33,647 nt of DNA from Candidatus Ectomicrobium neotermitis. GTDB lineage: Bacteria; Elusimicrobiota; Endomicrobiia; Endomicrobiales; Endomicrobiaceae. Under the pieces are notes generated by a model. That model did no database searches and was not told the DNA's origin. It saw only the letters and a program-made list of their open reading frames with translations. The stretch is taken from the NCBI GenBank assembly GCA_031283745.1, contig JAITBH010000119.1, positions 1 through 33,647 of the forward strand. The letters are read 5' to 3'. Below are positions 8,671-18,280 of this stretch, in pieces. The position numbers and the translations under genes were made by a program. Position 1 is the stretch's first letter. Every line of letters starts with the position of its first letter.

Positions 8671-9633
8671 ATGGTCAAAAAAATAGGCGTAATCACATCA
8701 GGTGGGGATGCGCCGGGTATGACTCCAGCCGTCAGAGCGATAGTCAGGAGAGGCATAGGGCTTGGGTATCAAATGATAGGCATAAGAAGGGGTTTTCGGG
8801 GTTTATTAGAGGATGATTTCACCACTTTGACATCAAGGTCGGTCAGCAGAACGATAAATTTAGGCGGGACGATACTCCATACAGGCAGATGTCCCGAAAC
8901 AAGGACTGCAGCAGGAATGAATAAAGCCGTAAAAACTATAAAAGAGCTGGATTTGAAGGGCATAATCATAATCGGGGGCGACGGGTCGCTTGCAGCAGGG
9001 GCTGAACTCTCTAAAAAAGGCGTAAAAGTTATCAATATCCCAGCATCTATCGACAATGATATATATGGAACCGATGAAACTATAGGTTATGATACAGCTC
9101 TAAACACAGCAGTTGACGCTATCGACAAAATTAGGGACACAGCCACAAGCCATGAGAGAATTTTCGTGGTTGAAATTATGGGCAGAGAACACGGGTTTTT
9201 GGCTATGGATGTCGGAATTGCCTCAGGTTGCGAGCATATCATCGTCCCCGAGGTGAGAACCAATATGACTGCACTTGCTAATGACTTAAAGCACGGCAAG
9301 GAAAAAGGAAAAACCTCACAGATAATCGCTTTTGCTGAAGGAGCAGGCTCATCTTGGGAATTTGCCAAGAAAATTGAGGAACTTACGAGCTTAGAGGTGA
9401 GGGTCAGCATACTCGGCTATATACAAAGAGGGGGAAGACCCACCGCCAGAACCAGAATTTTGGCATCGCAGTTTGGAAATCGGGCTGTTGAACTCATACA
9501 CGGGGGCTATTCAAACCTGCTCGTCGGGCTTAAAGACGGAAAAATCTATGAGATTCCTGTAGCAAAAGCTATTTCGAAAGAGAAAAAATTCGACAAAGAA
9601 AAGTATGCATTGTTAAAACACTTGTCAATATAA
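8671..9633 (+). CDS. pfkA: 6-phosphofructokinase, probably ATP-dependent
   Basis: MVKKIGVITSGGDAPGMTPAVRAIVRR...IIIIGGDGSLAAG...IPASIDNDIYGTDETIGYDTA...EIMGREHGFLA...SILGYIQRGGRPTARTR. GGDGS rather than GGDDT suggests the ATP type. Start chosen at 8671 (GGAG upstream) rather than the ORF track start 8479. Confidence 0.93.
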   Translation: MVKKIGVITSGGDAPGMTPAVRAIVRRGIGLGYQMIGIRRGFRGLLEDDFTTLTSRSVSRTINLGGTILHTGRCPETRTAAGMNKAVKTIKELDLKGIIIIGGDGSLAAGAELSKKGVKVINIPASIDNDIYGTDETIGYDTALNTAVDAIDKIRDTATSHERIFVVEIMGREHGFLAMDVGIASGCEHIIVPEVRTNMTALANDLKHGKEKGKTSQIIAFAEGAGSSWEFAKKIEELTSLEVRVSILGYIQRGGRPTARTRILASQFGNRAVELIHGGYSNLLVGLKDGKIYEIPVAKAISKEKKFDKEKYALLKHLSI

Positions 9634-9656
9634 AAGAGACGGAAAGGAAAAGTTTA

Positions 9657-10832
9657 ATGGCAGGAGATACAAAAAAGGCAATAGAGCATATTAAACGCGG
9701 AACGGTTGAACTGATTTCACAACAAGAACTGTCTGACAGGCTATGTACTGGTAAGCCGTTAAGAGTAAAACTCGGAGTTGACCCCACTGCCCCAGACCTT
9801 CACTTAGGACACACCGTAATAATCAACAAATTAAAAACCTTCCAAGACTTAGGCCACCAAATCATCTTCCTCATCGGAGATTTCACTGCAAAAATCGGAG
9901 ACCCATCCGGGAGATCCGACACCCGCCCAACCATGACCCCAGAGCAAATCGCTCAAAACACCAAAACTTATACCGATCAGGTTTTCAAAATTTTAGACCG
10001 CAAAAAAACCATCATTGAATACAATAGCAAGTGGCTTGAGCCTTTAGGCATAGACGGGCTGCTCAAACTTGCCTCAAAAACCACAGTCGCACAGATGTTA
10101 GTTAGAGATGATTTTGAAAAGAGATACAAAAGCGACAAACCCATCAGCATTGTCGAGTTCCTTTACCCCCTTTTGCAGGGATATGACTCGGTAGCCTTGA
10201 AAGCCGATGTCGAACTTGGGGGAAATGACCAGAAGTTCAACTTGCTTTTGGGCAGATCAATTCAAAAAGATCATGGTTTAGCACCCCAAATTGTTCTAAC
10301 CATGCCGCTTTTAGAGGGAACTGACGGCGTAAAGAAAATGTCCAAATCTTATGGGAACTATATAGCCTTAAATGACAGCCCCGATGATATGTTTGGAAAA
10401 ATTATGTCTATCTCAGATGAGCTGATGTATAAGTATTATGAACTGCTTACCCAAGCTGATCTAAAAACTCTCAAAGCCGCCCACCCAAAGCAAGCAAAAG
10501 TGGATCTCGCCTTTGAGATAGTCAAAAGATATTGGGGGCTTGAGAATGCGGAGAGTGCAAAAGAGGGTTTTGAGAGGGTTTTTGCCAAAAAGGGTATACC
10601 AGAACATGTCAAAACCTTTGAATGTCCCTCAAGCATAAAAATTTCCGACTTTCTTGTGAAAGCCAATTTAGTTTCCAGCAAAAACGAGGCACGTCGGCTT
10701 ATAGAGCAGGGCGGGGTGAAAATAAATTCCAACAAAGTTTCGGCTGATACGGAGATAAAGGGTGTTTGGGACGGTTTAGTTTTGCAGGCAGGAAAGTGGA
10801 AGTTCGTCAAAATTAAAATTAAAAGTAAGTAG
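9657..10832 (+). CDS. tyrS: Tyrosyl-tRNA synthetase
   Basis: LGVDPTAPDLHLGHTVIINKLKTFQDLGH (HIGH-type), VEFLYPLLQGYDSVALKADVELGGNDQKFNLL, KMSKSYGNYI (KMSKS), C-terminal S4-like domain. Confidence 0.95.
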   Translation: MAGDTKKAIEHIKRGTVELISQQELSDRLCTGKPLRVKLGVDPTAPDLHLGHTVIINKLKTFQDLGHQIIFLIGDFTAKIGDPSGRSDTRPTMTPEQIAQNTKTYTDQVFKILDRKKTIIEYNSKWLEPLGIDGLLKLASKTTVAQMLVRDDFEKRYKSDKPISIVEFLYPLLQGYDSVALKADVELGGNDQKFNLLLGRSIQKDHGLAPQIVLTMPLLEGTDGVKKMSKSYGNYIALNDSPDDMFGKIMSISDELMYKYYELLTQADLKTLKAAHPKQAKVDLAFEIVKRYWGLENAESAKEGFERVFAKKGIPEHVKTFECPSSIKISDFLVKANLVSSKNEARRLIEQGGVKINSNKVSADTEIKGVWDGLVLQAGKWKFVKIKIKSK

Positions 10833-10863
10833 ATGGCTGTAAAAAAATACAAAGGAGAGAAAA

Positions 10864-11469
10864 ATGAAAACAAACAGATTGGTTTTGGGCATTTTTGTTG
10901 GATTGTTTGGATTGATTTTATCGTCATGCAGCAGTTCGCCTGTCATCACAAGGGTTGATACGGACACACAAATTGACCTCAGCGGAGATTGGAATGACAC
11001 AGATTCCCAGCTTACCGCACAGGCTATGGTTCAAGATGCTTTGGGTTTGCCTTGGTTAGTGAAGTTTACGGCGGCAGAAAGAAGGGAACCTAAAATTATC
11101 GTTGGCACTGTGGTAAATCAGTCGCAAGAGCATATCAACACTGATACCTTTATAAAGGAGCTGCAGCGGGCAATCACAAATAGCGGGCAGGCTCAATTTG
11201 TCGCATCTGCAAATCAGAGGAATGAAATTCGTGCAGAACGGGCAGATCAAGCCGCAAACTCAGCAGAAGCCAAGAGACAGGGTCAAGAGGCAGCGGCAGA
11301 TTTTATGTTGCAGGGAACGGTCAACACGATTTTTGACAAAGAGGGGAGCAGGGAGGTTAAGTATTACCAAGTCGACCTTCAGATGTTAAATATCGAGACC
11401 AATGTTTTGGTTTGGCAGGGGGAAAAGAAAATAAAGAAGTATGTTGCAAAGCAAAAGTATAAAGCGTAG
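10864..11469 (+). CDS. LpoB-like lipoprotein (penicillin-binding-protein activator family)
   Basis: Lipobox LILSSC; PKIIVGTVVNQSQEHINTDTFIKELQRAITNSGQ...ADFMLQGTVNTIFDKEGSREVKYYQVDLQMLNIETNVLVWQGEKKIKK, typical of the LpoB fold. Confidence 0.8.
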   Translation: MKTNRLVLGIFVGLFGLILSSCSSSPVITRVDTDTQIDLSGDWNDTDSQLTAQAMVQDALGLPWLVKFTAAERREPKIIVGTVVNQSQEHINTDTFIKELQRAITNSGQAQFVASANQRNEIRAERADQAANSAEAKRQGQEAAADFMLQGTVNTIFDKEGSREVKYYQVDLQMLNIETNVLVWQGEKKIKKYVAKQKYKA

Positions 11470-11477
11470 GTCATACA

Positions 11478-12896
11478 ATGAAAAAAGTTATTCATTTTTT
11501 TATTCATAAGAAGGTAAATTTAATAGGGCTGTCGCTTGCGGCAGCCCTATTTTTTATGGCTGGCTGCTCTTTTAATATGACCTCTTACTATGAGAAGTTA
11601 AATGGGAAGCTCGAGAGCGAGGACTATCAAGGTGCAGCGGATTATGTAGCCAAAAACCAGAGCAAATACGGCGACCGCAATGCCCTGATGTTTTCCTTAG
11701 ATGCAGGTATAGTCAACCACTATGCCTTCATTTACGATGTCAGTGAAAACAATTTTGAGGATGCAAAAAATCTCTTTAGCGATTACTACACCAAAAGCGT
11801 CAGTGCAGCAGCTCTATCTATGATCTACAACGATTCGTCTATGCCCTACTATGGAGAGGATTTTGAAAGCATTCACATCACAATTTTCAACTCTCTAAAT
11901 TACATTCTAAGCGGGCAAGATAATGAGGCGGTAGTAGAGGCAAGGCAGGCTGACTACCTTTTTAAGGGCAATTACAGGAAATTTTATAAGGACGACGGCT
12001 TTGTGAGATATTTTATGGGGTTAGTTTATGAAAACGGGGGCTATCTAAACGATGCTTATGTCTCATATAGTTTGGCTATCAATGCCTATGAAAAGGGGAT
12101 AACGGGCATAAAACCGCCCGCCGACTTAATAAATGATGCTTATACATCAGCCGTTCAACTTGGCATAAGCGGTTATGCTGCTCAGCTCAAGTCAAAATAC
12201 CCGCAGGCACAGGTCAAAAATATACCGAAAGGTTATGGGGAGTGCATTGTGATGGACTATAACGGCATAATTCCTAAGAAGGTCGAAAGAGTGATCAATA
12301 TCGCTTTTTCAAGAGCTTGGGCTTATGCCAGTGCAGACAATGTTGATAGTTCGGATATGGAGGATTTTCAGACAGCCCAATCCGTTGCACTTGCAGTGCT
12401 TTCAGACGACTATATAAGTGTGGCTTTCCCTGCTTATCAAAGCATACCCCACAGCATTTACTCTTTTTCGGTCAGGGGAGATTCGGGTCTGCTGGGGAGA
12501 TCATATGAAGCACAAGATTTAGGCACGATAGCCGAGAAAGTTCTCAATGACAGAATCGCCTTAATTTATGCAAAAACCATAGCAAGGGCAGCCATCAAGT
12601 ATGCAGCAGGAAAGGCAGCCTCTAACTATGCAAAGGAGCAGCACGGAGACGGCATTGGACTTCTTGCCGAACTTAGCACCAAACTCTATTCGTCTCTATC
12701 AGAAAGAGCAGACACGAGGGGCTGGCATACCCTCCCAGAAAACATTCTGATGTCAAGGTTTTATCTGCCCGCTGGGGAAAACAAGATAACCGTAGACCTC
12801 ATCGGCAGCAACGGGACTGTGCTAAGGTCCCGCGAGATAACAGTAAATGTCAAAGAAGGAAAGAAAAATTTCATAGTTTTAAGCAGCCCCAAGTAG
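11478..12896 (+). CDS. COG3014-like lipoprotein
   Basis: Signal peptide with lipobox FMAGC, then helical/TPR-like YYEKLNGKLESEDYQGAADYV...NALMFSLDAGIVNHYA...; directly after the LpoB-like gene. Confidence 0.65.
   Translation: MKKVIHFFIHKKVNLIGLSLAAALFFMAGCSFNMTSYYEKLNGKLESEDYQGAADYVAKNQSKYGDRNALMFSLDAGIVNHYAFIYDVSENNFEDAKNLFSDYYTKSVSAAALSMIYNDSSMPYYGEDFESIHITIFNSLNYILSGQDNEAVVEARQADYLFKGNYRKFYKDDGFVRYFMGLVYENGGYLNDAYVSYSLAINAYEKGITGIKPPADLINDAYTSAVQLGISGYAAQLKSKYPQAQVKNIPKGYGECIVMDYNGIIPKKVERVINIAFSRAWAYASADNVDSSDMEDFQTAQSVALAVLSDDYISVAFPAYQSIPHSIYSFSVRGDSGLLGRSYEAQDLGTIAEKVLNDRIALIYAKTIARAAIKYAAGKAASNYAKEQHGDGIGLLAELSTKLYSSLSERADTRGWHTLPENILMSRFYLPAGENKITVDLIGSNGTVLRSREITVNVKEGKKNFIVLSSPK
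11522..11555 (+). terminator. Intrinsic-terminator-like hairpin inside a coding sequence
   Basis: AATAGGGCTGTCG-CTTG-CGGCAGCCCTATT followed by a T tract (11550-11555): 13 bp stem with one G.U pair, CUUG tetraloop. Confidence 0.75.
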
Positions 12897-12914
12897 GAAA
12901 TAAAAACAAGGAGA

Positions 12915-13769
12915 GTGGAGCAAACCATGTATAAAATCATTTCAAAAGAAAAGTTAGCGTCTAACATCACGAGCTTTTGGCTGGAGGCCCCAGACATTGC
13001 AAAAAACGCCAAAGCTGGTCAGTTCATCATCTTTAGAATTGACGACAATGGCGAGAGAGTTCCTTTAACCATCGCTGGTGTCGACTCTAAACAAGGTTTA
13101 ATCAGGATTATTTTTCAACATGCAGGCAAAACCACGACTGAGCTTTCTCAAATAGAGGAAGGGCAGTCAATTAGAGATTTATTAGGCCCTTTAGGCCAGC
13201 CTACCGAGATTGAAAAATACGGAACGGTCTGCATCGTCTCGGGCGGAGTAGGAACTGCCGAGATTTTGCCCGTTATAGACGCACTTAAATCTGCCGGCAA
13301 CCACGTCATCTCGATAGTCGGTGCAAGGACAAAGGAGCTTCTTTTGCTTGAGGATGACATCAGGAAAGCCAGTTCAGAGCTGATAGTTGCCACTGATGAC
13401 GGCTCATACGGCATAAAAGGTTTTGTTACAGAAGTGCTAGCCAATGTTATCGAGAAGGAAAAGGTGGATATTGTTTATGCTATCGGGCCCGTTCCGATGA
13501 TGAAAGCCGTCGCAAACCTCACTCGCCAAAAAAATCTCAAAACGCTCGCTTCTCTTAACCCCATCATGGTAGACGGCACAGGTATGTGCGGCGCTTGCAG
13601 AGTAACAGTAGACGGCAAAACCAAGTTTGCTTGCGTTGACGGTCCTGAATTTGATGCCCACAAAGTCAACTGGGATGAACTTATTTCAAGGCTGGGAGCT
13701 TTTAAGGATTTAGAAAAAGTCTCTTTAGACGAATTTAATAAGGGAGGTTGCAAATGCCACAAAGAATGA
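12915..13769 (+). CDS. FAD/NAD-binding ferredoxin-NADP reductase-type subunit (NfnA / sulfide dehydrogenase beta-like)
   Basis: MYKIISKEKLASNITSFWLEAPDIAKNAKAGQFIIFR...ERVPLTIA...VSGGVGTAEILPV...MVDGTGMCGACRVTVDGKTKFACVDGPEFDAHKVNWDEL. ATG could be 12915 or 12927. Confidence 0.85.
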   Translation: MEQTMYKIISKEKLASNITSFWLEAPDIAKNAKAGQFIIFRIDDNGERVPLTIAGVDSKQGLIRIIFQHAGKTTTELSQIEEGQSIRDLLGPLGQPTEIEKYGTVCIVSGGVGTAEILPVIDALKSAGNHVISIVGARTKELLLLEDDIRKASSELIVATDDGSYGIKGFVTEVLANVIEKEKVDIVYAIGPVPMMKAVANLTRQKNLKTLASLNPIMVDGTGMCGACRVTVDGKTKFACVDGPEFDAHKVNWDELISRLGAFKDLEKVSLDEFNKGGCKCHKE

Positions 13770-15121
13770 GAATGCCCCAAAGGGATGGAGATGTCAGGAA
13801 TAAAGATTTCAATGAGGTCAATACTGGTTATAGTGCAGAGCAGGCAATAGAGGAGTCTAAGCGGTGCTTAAAGTGCAAAATTCCACGTTGTGTAAAAGGC
13901 TGCCCTGTGGAGGTAGATATACCGGGGTTCATAAAACCTTTGAGCGAAAACAATCCGCTTGAGGCGATAAAAGTCCTCAAAGAAAAAAGCAATCTCCCCG
14001 CTGTTTGCGGAAGAGTTTGCCCTCAAGAAAAGCAGTGCGAGCAGCTATGCATTTTAGGGATAAAAGGTGAGTCGGTGGCGATAGGCAACCTTGAAAGGTA
14101 TTCGGCAGATTGGGGCAATGAAAATGTTAAAGAAACAATAGCACCGGCTAAAAACGGCGTAAAAATTGCCATTGTCGGCTCGGGGCCTGCTGGTCTTACT
14201 TGTGGCGGAGACTTGGCAAAACTGGGTTATGAGGTGGATATTTATGAGTCACTCCACGACAGCGGCGGGGTTTTAAGATACGGCATTCCTGAGTTCAGAT
14301 TGCCAAAAGCGGTTTTAGATAAAGAGGTCAACTCCCTAAAAGATCTGGGAATTAAGTTCTTTTTTAACTCGCTCATCGGTAGAACGATAACGATAGACGA
14401 GCTTTTTGAGGCAGGGTATAAGGCAATTTTTGTAGGAACGGGTGCAGGTTTGCCCACTTTTTTGGGTATTGAGGGCGAAAATCTCAAGAATATCTATTCA
14501 GCCAATGAGTTTCTTGTCCGCGTCAACCTTATGAAAGGCTATCAGTTCCCCAAATATGACACCCCAGTAAACGGGGTAAACAATGTGATAGTGGTTGGAG
14601 GGGGAAATACCGCCATGGACTCGGTTAGAACAGCAAAACGTCTGGGTGCTAAGAATGTCAAACTCGTGTATCGCCGTGATGAGGCTGAGATGCCTGCAAG
14701 GCTTGAGGAAAAAATTCACGCTAAAGAGGAAGGTGTGGAGTTTGCTACCCTAACTAACCCTATCAAGTTCATCGGCGATGACAAAAATTTCGTCAAACAA
14801 GTCGAGTGCGTCAAGATGGAGCTTGGCGAACCTGACGATTCTGGCCGCCGCCGTCCTAAAACATTGGCAGGGTCTAACTTTATTATTGAGGCAGACACTG
14901 TGATCTTGGCTTTAGGCTTAAACCCCAACCCGATTTTGACTTCGCTAACTAAGGGCTTAAATACGGATAAACATGGCCGTATCTTGGTTGACGAGAGCTT
15001 GATGTCATCTATTCCGGGTGTTTTTGCAGGGGGGGATATAGCAGGCGGGTCGACTGTCATCGAGGCGATGGGTATGGGCAAACAAGCCGCAAAATCCATC
15101 GTCAAGTATCTCAAGCAATAA
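13754..15121 (+). CDS. NADPH-dependent glutamate synthase small-chain-like oxidoreductase (NfnB-like)
   Basis: Cys motifs RCLKCKIPRCVKGCPVEVDIPGFI, CGRVCPQEKQCEQLC; FAD motif VGSGPAGLTCGGDLAKLGYEVDIYE; VVGGGNTAMDSVRTAKRLGAKNVKLVYRR. ATG 13754 with AGGGAGG upstream; overlaps the preceding gene by 16 nt. Confidence 0.88.
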   Translation: MPQRMRMPQRDGDVRNKDFNEVNTGYSAEQAIEESKRCLKCKIPRCVKGCPVEVDIPGFIKPLSENNPLEAIKVLKEKSNLPAVCGRVCPQEKQCEQLCILGIKGESVAIGNLERYSADWGNENVKETIAPAKNGVKIAIVGSGPAGLTCGGDLAKLGYEVDIYESLHDSGGVLRYGIPEFRLPKAVLDKEVNSLKDLGIKFFFNSLIGRTITIDELFEAGYKAIFVGTGAGLPTFLGIEGENLKNIYSANEFLVRVNLMKGYQFPKYDTPVNGVNNVIVVGGGNTAMDSVRTAKRLGAKNVKLVYRRDEAEMPARLEEKIHAKEEGVEFATLTNPIKFIGDDKNFVKQVECVKMELGEPDDSGRRRPKTLAGSNFIIEADTVILALGLNPNPILTSLTKGLNTDKHGRILVDESLMSSIPGVFAGGDIAGGSTVIEAMGMGKQAAKSIVKYLKQ

Positions 15122-15180
15122 ACAAAAAGTTGCGAGTCGTTTGGAAAATGTAGTCAAAATATAAAAAAGGGAGGCATCAA

Positions 15181-15933
15181 ATGAGAAAACCCATTATGGC
15201 GGGAAACTGGAAAATGAACAAAACAATATCGGAGGCAGTAGATTTCTGCAAAACCTTAAAGAAATCAGTTGAAGGGGTATCTGATGTTGAAATTTTAATA
15301 TGCCCTGCTTTTACAGCATTGGCTGCTGCATATAATGAAGTGAAGGGCAGCAATATAAATGTAGGTGCACAGAACCTTTTTTGGGAATCAAAAGGGGCGT
15401 TCACGGGAGAGGTTTCCCCTTTGATGATAAAGGATAGCGGCTGCTCTTATGTTCTTGTAGGCCATTCAGAACGTAGGCAGTTTTTCGGCGAAACTGACAG
15501 CAGTGTCAACAAAAAGACAAAAGCAGCTTTTGCGGCAGGTTTAATTCCTGTTGTCTGTATAGGCGAGACGCTTGCACAACGGGAAAACAATGAAACCTTG
15601 AAAGTCATCGAGACCCAAATTAAAGGCGGCTTAGCCAATTTAACTCCGCAAGAGGCTGACACTGTGGTCATAGCTTATGAACCAGTTTGGGCTATAGGCA
15701 CTGGGAAAACTGCAACGCCTGAGCAAGCACAGGGAGTCCACGCTTTTGCCCGCAAAATTTATGCTCAGATCTATCAAGACGCAGCCGACAAAGTCAGAAT
15801 ACTTTATGGCGGTTCGGTTAAGCCCGACAATGTCTCGGCGCTTATGCAAAAGCCGGATATTGATGGGGGGTTAGTAGGTGGAGCAAGCCTTGAGGCGGAT
15901 TCTTTTGCCAAGTTAGTCAAATATTCCAAATAA
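15181..15933 (+). CDS. tpiA: Triosephosphate isomerase
   Basis: MRKPIMAGNWKMNKT...VLVGHSERRQFFGETD...AYEPVWAIGTGKTATPEQAQ...ILYGGSVKPDN. Confidence 0.97.
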   Translation: MRKPIMAGNWKMNKTISEAVDFCKTLKKSVEGVSDVEILICPAFTALAAAYNEVKGSNINVGAQNLFWESKGAFTGEVSPLMIKDSGCSYVLVGHSERRQFFGETDSSVNKKTKAAFAAGLIPVVCIGETLAQRENNETLKVIETQIKGGLANLTPQEADTVVIAYEPVWAIGTGKTATPEQAQGVHAFARKIYAQIYQDAADKVRILYGGSVKPDNVSALMQKPDIDGGLVGGASLEADSFAKLVKYSK

Positions 15934-15944
15934 AGGGGTCAACG

Positions 15945-16403
15945 ATGAATAACAAAATTAAGAAAGTAGCTTTTGGAACTGACCACGCCGCAGCAGAAGT
16001 TAGAGACAAAGTTAAGAACTATCTCAAAGAGAGAGGCTATGAGGTAGAAGATTTTGGCTATAGTGGAGAAGGGAGTTGCGATTATCCCGATTATGCAGAG
16101 AAGGTTGCTTCCGCAATTTTGGAAAAGAAAGCCCAGAAAGGAATTTTGATATGCGGGACAGGTATCGGTATGTCTATTGCGGCAAACAAAATCAGGGGCA
16201 TCATTGCAGCTACAGCTTGGAATGAGGATACAGCCAAATTGGCAGCCCAGCACAATAAAGCCGACATTTTGTGTCTTGGCTCAAGAACTGCGACTTACAG
16301 AGATATTTGTATTATGGCTAAGGTTTTCCTTGAGACCGCTTTTGAGGAAAGGCATCAGCCCAGAATCACAAAAATTAAACATCTTGAGGAACAGCAACTC
16401 TAA
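15945..16403 (+). CDS. rpiB: Ribose 5-phosphate isomerase B
   Basis: FGTDHAAAEVRDKVKNYLKERGYEVEDFG...DYPDYAEKVA...GILICGTGIGMSIAANKIRGI. Confidence 0.95.
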   Translation: MNNKIKKVAFGTDHAAAEVRDKVKNYLKERGYEVEDFGYSGEGSCDYPDYAEKVASAILEKKAQKGILICGTGIGMSIAANKIRGIIAATAWNEDTAKLAAQHNKADILCLGSRTATYRDICIMAKVFLETAFEERHQPRITKIKHLEEQQL

Positions 16404-16415
16404 AAGGAGGGGGGA

Positions 16416-17063
16416 ATGATTGCAAACATAGCGTCATACATAGATTTCACACTCTTAAAACCCAATGCAAAGGTCGCAGACTATACAAAGCTGTGCAGTG
16501 ATGCAGCGGCTAATAAGTTTTATTCGGTCTGCGTTCCGCCGTTTATGGTCAAAAGTTGCAAGGAAATGCTGGATAGCTCAGAAGTAAAAATAACCACAGT
16601 GATAGGTTTTCCTTTGGGATATTCTACCCCTGAGATCAAAGCCAGCGAAGCGGCGTTTGCCATAAAACAGGGGGCTGACGATATAGATATGGTCATAAAC
16701 ATTTCGGAGGCAAAATCGGGCAACTTTGACTATCTAAAAAAGGAACTCGTGATGGTTAGAGAGGCAACACAAAACAAAACATTGAAAGTGATAATTGAAA
16801 CCTGCTACCTGAGCAAAGAGGAAATAGCCAAAATCAGCCGCTTAGTTTCAGATTGCAAGGCTGATTTCGTTAAAACCTCAACAGGTTTTGGTCCTGCGGG
16901 TGCATTGCTTGAAGATATTGCGATTATAAAATCTGCCATCAGACCCGAAACAAAAATTAAAGCCGCCGGAGGCATAAGAACATATGCCGATGCGGAGGCT
17001 TTTGTTAATGCAGGGGCATCAAGAATCGGCAGTTCGGCAATTATTGTTTCGCCGAAAGCTTAA
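16416..17063 (+). CDS. deoC: Deoxyribose-phosphate aldolase
   Basis: IASYIDFTLLKPNA...VCVPPFMV...TTVIGFPLGYSTPEIKASEA...ADFVKTSTGFGPAGA...KAAGGIRTYADAEAFVNAGASRIGSS. Confidence 0.96.
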   Translation: MIANIASYIDFTLLKPNAKVADYTKLCSDAAANKFYSVCVPPFMVKSCKEMLDSSEVKITTVIGFPLGYSTPEIKASEAAFAIKQGADDIDMVINISEAKSGNFDYLKKELVMVREATQNKTLKVIIETCYLSKEEIAKISRLVSDCKADFVKTSTGFGPAGALLEDIAIIKSAIRPETKIKAAGGIRTYADAEAFVNAGASRIGSSAIIVSPKA

Positions 17064-17080
17064 AGAGAGAGGGAGGAAAA

Positions 17081-18280
17081 ATGAAAGCAAATGAAATGGA
17101 AAGGATATTTCTTATAGTTTTAGACAGCGTTGGGGCAGGCGAAATGCCCGATGCTGATAAATATGGAGATAAGGGCGCCAACACTTTGGGGCATATCTTG
17201 GAGGCAAAAGGGAGCGGCTTTTCTCTGCCGAATATGGAAAAACTGGGCTTACATCATTTGTTAAACCTCAATTCCTCCCTCAAGCAATCTGACTTATTGG
17301 GCAATTACGGAAAAATGGCATCTCTTTCGCCCGCAAAAGATACTACGGCAGGTCACTGGGAGATGACGGGCATAGTCTTAAAGAAGCCTTTTCCTGTTTT
17401 CCTTCATGGTTTTCCCAAAGATTTGATTGACGAATTTGAAAACTTGATAGGCACAAAAATTCTCGGCAACTGTGCGGCATCAGGAACCGAGATAATCAAC
17501 CGTTTAGGCGATGAACATGTCCGCACCGGCTACCCCATCGTCTATACCTCGGCAGATTCCGTTTTCCAAATAGCAGCCCACGAGCAGAAGTTTGGTCTGG
17601 ATAATCTCTACAAGATCTCAAAAATTGCAAGGAAAATGCTCACTGGGGATTATGCAGTAGGCAGGGTGATTGCAAGACCCTTCTTAGGTGAAAACGGTAA
17701 CTACACCAGAACCAAAAACAGGGAAGATTTTTCCATTGATCCTATCGGCGAGACAATTTTAGATGTATTAAAAGCCAATGGGCAGAATGTTACTGCGGTA
17801 GGCAAAATTGAGGATATTTTCAATTTTAGGGGCATAACCAAGTCCATTCATTCAAGAAGCAATGAAGAGGGTATGGATGTAACCCTAAAAGAGGCACAGC
17901 TCCCCGTCAAAGACGACAAGAAAAACCTTGTTTTTGTAAACCTTGTCGACTTCGATATGCTTTGGGGGCATAGGCGGGATGTAGATTCTTATGCAGCGGG
18001 CTTGAAAGCTTTTGACGACTTTTTGCCTAAACTCACCGCCGCCCTGACGGACAAAGATATGCTCATAATCACCGCTGATCACGGTTGCGACCCTACCTAT
18101 AAAGCCCACACAGATCACACTCGTGAGTATGTTCCGCTTTTGGTTTTTGGGAAATCGCTCAAGAAAGGCGTAAACCTCGGCATAAGGAAAACTCTTGCCG
18201 ATATAGGTCAAACCACTGCCGACATTTTTGGTATGCCGCAAATAGAAAACGGAACATCTTTTAAGGGAGAGATAATATGA
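17081..18280 (+). CDS. deoB: Phosphopentomutase
   Basis: RIFLIVLDSVGAGEMPDADKYGDKGANTLGHI...DTTAGHWEMTG...ITADHGCDPTYKAHTDHTREYVPLLVFG. Confidence 0.96.
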   Translation: MKANEMERIFLIVLDSVGAGEMPDADKYGDKGANTLGHILEAKGSGFSLPNMEKLGLHHLLNLNSSLKQSDLLGNYGKMASLSPAKDTTAGHWEMTGIVLKKPFPVFLHGFPKDLIDEFENLIGTKILGNCAASGTEIINRLGDEHVRTGYPIVYTSADSVFQIAAHEQKFGLDNLYKISKIARKMLTGDYAVGRVIARPFLGENGNYTRTKNREDFSIDPIGETILDVLKANGQNVTAVGKIEDIFNFRGITKSIHSRSNEEGMDVTLKEAQLPVKDDKKNLVFVNLVDFDMLWGHRRDVDSYAAGLKAFDDFLPKLTAALTDKDMLIITADHGCDPTYKAHTDHTREYVPLLVFGKSLKKGVNLGIRKTLADIGQTTADIFGMPQIENGTSFKGEII

